A DNA stretch of 64,000 nt, taken from the NCBI GenBank assembly GCA_019116365.1, contig DXBT01000032.1, positions 124,001 to 188,000 on the forward strand, read 5' to 3'. Of this stretch, positions 62,581 to 64,000 are shown in pieces; within the stretch, counting starts at the first letter, position 1; each line of letters starts with the position of its first letter. The position numbers were made by a program, and so were the translations under genes. Source of the stretch: Barnesiella merdipullorum (GTDB taxonomy: Bacteria; Bacteroidota; Bacteroidia; Bacteroidales; Barnesiellaceae). The notes below the pieces were generated by a model, which was not told the origin of the DNA, searched no databases, and saw only the letters and a list, made by a program, of their open reading frames with translations.

Positions 62581-63971
62581 AGCTGTTTCTTTTTGTGTGC
62601 AATGATATAGACGGGGCAATAGGTGAGTTGGCTCTCTTGCGACTCACCGAATGTCTCGCGGTATCGTTTGATAAAATTAAATCCTTTGTGCCGGTTGCCG
62701 GGAGTCCCTGTTACGCCGGTGTCACGCAGATGGCGGAGCAGGTCGATGGGGCTGTCGAAATGTAGCGTGTATTCTTGGCGTTCGAATATGTCGAGTTGGA
62801 AATAGCGCTCGAAGAGCCGCTTCAGGTCGTCGTATTCCCAATAGGGCATCTCGGTAGTAGCCAGGTTGCGAATCTCGGGCAGATTACCGGCAATGAATGA
62901 GCTGAAGGCAATCACGCCCGAGTCGGAAAGGTGTGACGAAATGCGACGGAGAAACCCGTCCAGGTCGGTAAACCACTGGATGGTCGATGCCGAAACGACC
63001 AAATCGTATTTCTCGCCGAAGTCGGTGCACTCGGCATCGCCTGCCACGAAATCGAGATGCTCGAAAGGGAGTTGCTCGATATGGCTTTCCATCTTGGGTG
63101 AAAGGTCGTTCAAGGTAAATCGGGCATGGGGAAATCGCCCGACCAGGAGTCGGGTAAGTTTCCCGGTTCCGCACCCGATTTCCAAAATATGACGATATCC
63201 TTCGGCCGGGGGATTGGGTATTATTTCGTTCAAGTGACGGGCTATTTGTTCCTGGATGAGCCCCTCTTGTTCGTAGGTCGAGGCAGCGCTCTCGAATCGG
63301 GTTTTAATCACCGCCTTATCGAATCGACGTTCCAGAACCAGGGGCCGGAAGGGCAGGTAGTGGGCAGCTTCGATAGAGGTGACCGGGGTATGCTCTTCGG
63401 CCCAGGCTCGCAATTGATTATCGGTTGGGAATATGCGGTCTTTATTTCCCACGATGGCTCGGTCCCAATGGAATCGGGGCGCCGGGTATTGCGCTACACC
63501 TGTGCCGATGGAGGCCAGCTCGTTCCGCAGACTCTCCAGATTGCGATGGGGGAGAATCTCGAGAAAACGGTTCAGGGTGTCGCGGTCGTTGCACATACGA
63601 CGATAAAACTTGTTCAGGCTCGCGGCGTCGAGATGCTCGAGGGTGGCCGTGAATATTTCGGGCGAGATGCCCCGTTTCGGGTCAATACCGCAAGGGGTCC
63701 CGTTGATTGCGGTTGCATGCCGTATGGGCAGTCGGGAGTCGGGGAGTACTACCGAGGCGGCCCACACCCCAAACGACCAGGCATATACCTCGATGCTTTT
63801 GTATCCGGCCAATAGACTTGCGTCGAAATCGAGGTGGGTATAGTCGTAGCAAATGCAACAGTCGCACCCGATGTGGTTCAACTCGGCAAAGGGACGGGTA
63901 TCCATTCCCCATCCGGCAAAGAAGAGAAGCAGTTCATCGGTGCCTCGTCGAGAGATAAAAGTCTGTATCAT
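62577..63971 (-). CDS. bioG-bioC: Fused BioG (pimeloyl-ACP methyl ester esterase) and BioC (malonyl-ACP O-methyltransferase)
   Basis: A 464-residue fusion of two biotin-synthesis enzymes. Residues 1-~215 are BioG: nucleophile Ser66 in WSFGVW, acid probably Asp178 (NKDRIFP) and base His204 (AAHYLPF). Residues ~218-464 are BioC: the SAM motif LEIGCGTG at 263-270 and the methyltransferase core with FVAGDAECT. BioC methylates malonyl-ACP to start pimelate synthesis and BioG removes the methyl ester at the end. The order BioG-BioC gives opening and closing steps in one polypeptide. It is 4 bases overlapped with bioD. To the right, 63972-64000 shows nothing; the upstream gene begins outside the window. 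Confidence 0.92.
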   Translation of the reverse strand: MIQTFISRRGTDELLLFFAGWGMDTRPFAELNHIGCDCCICYDYTHLDFDASLLAGYKSIEVYAWSFGVWAASVVLPDSRLPIRHATAINGTPCGIDPKRGISPEIFTATLEHLDAASLNKFYRRMCNDRDTLNRFLEILPHRNLESLRNELASIGTGVAQYPAPRFHWDRAIVGNKDRIFPTDNQLRAWAEEHTPVTSIEAAHYLPFRPLVLERRFDKAVIKTRFESAASTYEQEGLIQEQIARHLNEIIPNPPAEGYRHILEIGCGTGKLTRLLVGRFPHARFTLNDLSPKMESHIEQLPFEHLDFVAGDAECTDFGEKYDLVVSASTIQWFTDLDGFLRRISSHLSDSGVIAFSSFIAGNLPEIRNLATTEMPYWEYDDLKRLFERYFQLDIFERQEYTLHFDSPIDLLRHLRDTGVTGTPGNRHKGFNFIKRYRETFGESQESQLTYCPVYIIAHKKKQL

Positions 63972-64000
63972 AGGGCTGATTGTATCTTTTTTATAGAGTC

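Noticed and set aside
1..64000. tRNA, rRNA, CRISPR array, insertion sequence or prophage
   Set aside because: Gaps between genes were read for cloverleaf patterns, direct repeats and transposase or integrase motifs; none was found.

Overview
The window is chromosomal DNA from a member of the Bacteroidota, most likely a gut Bacteroidales. The evidence is the repeated promoter pattern TTTG-N19/20-TAnnTTTG close to gene starts, the absence of Shine-Dalgarno-rich starts, and lineage families such as Porin_10, DUF4252, DUF4827, DUF3943, BspA-type leucine-rich repeats, exported proteins with a C-terminal sorting-type tail, and a Rho factor with a very long disordered insertion. A Barnesiella/Coprobacter-like organism is a guess only; genus cannot be fixed from the sequence alone. 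I see no tRNA or rRNA gene, CRISPR array, insertion sequence, integrase or phage gene. This is core chromosome with a few accessory-looking loci.

Layout. 1-8.2 kb (+): end of a TPR protein, a large AsmA-family protein, a secreted GH29 alpha-L-fucosidase with a discoidin-type module, a secreted multidomain protein and a DUF3943 protein. 8.2-11.4 kb: a DUF362 ferredoxin-type protein (-), then a tightly packed + operon of exported alpha/beta hydrolase, DUF2089 regulator-like protein and Yip1-type membrane protein. 11.5-13.9 kb (-): an ECF sigma factor with an anti-sigma-like membrane protein and three DUF4252 proteins, with a candidate ECF-type promoter (TGTAAC-N16-CGTC) in front. 14.0-22.4 kb (-): a four-subunit 2-oxoacid:ferredoxin oxidoreductase, and the complete rnfBCDGEA operon headed by an RseC-family gene; the first makes reduced ferredoxin and Rnf uses it to reduce NAD+ while pumping ions. 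22.5-27.1 kb (-): an orphan solute-binding-domain protein, a Porin_10 protein and a long-chain acyl-CoA ligase.

27.5-29.2 kb (+): BspA-type LRR surface protein. 29.3-35.6 kb (-): PhoR/PhoB-type two-component system and a GtrA/GtrB/GT39 glycosyl-transfer module behind a TRIC-type channel gene. 35.7-38.2 kb (+): GHL10-type glycoside hydrolase and mannose-6-phosphate isomerase. 38.3-47.2 kb: housekeeping genes nth, pheS, tilS, rho, ybaK, a Nudix hydrolase and topB. 47.2-51.7 kb (-): an unrecognised exported protein, mazG and dsbD. 51.9-55.0 kb (+): nrnA, a DUF4827 lipoprotein and glmM. 55.0-59.4 kb (-): a 1086-residue secreted metallophosphoesterase and a formate/nitrite transporter. 59.5-61.8 kb (-): an exported murein-peptide module (dipeptide epimerase plus SH3/NlpC-P60 peptidase). 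61.9-64 kb (-): biotin genes bioD and a fused bioG-bioC.

Most worth a second look: the ECF sigma/3xDUF4252 unit with its own candidate promoter; the Gln/Pro-rich insertion and long leader of rho; the 16-bp perfect inverted repeat carrying opposed -7 boxes next to bioD; the orphan MltF-like binding protein paired with a porin; and the probably leaderless porin mRNA. Starts were moved downstream of the longest ORF wherever a signal peptide, family length or a promoter lying inside the ORF demanded it.
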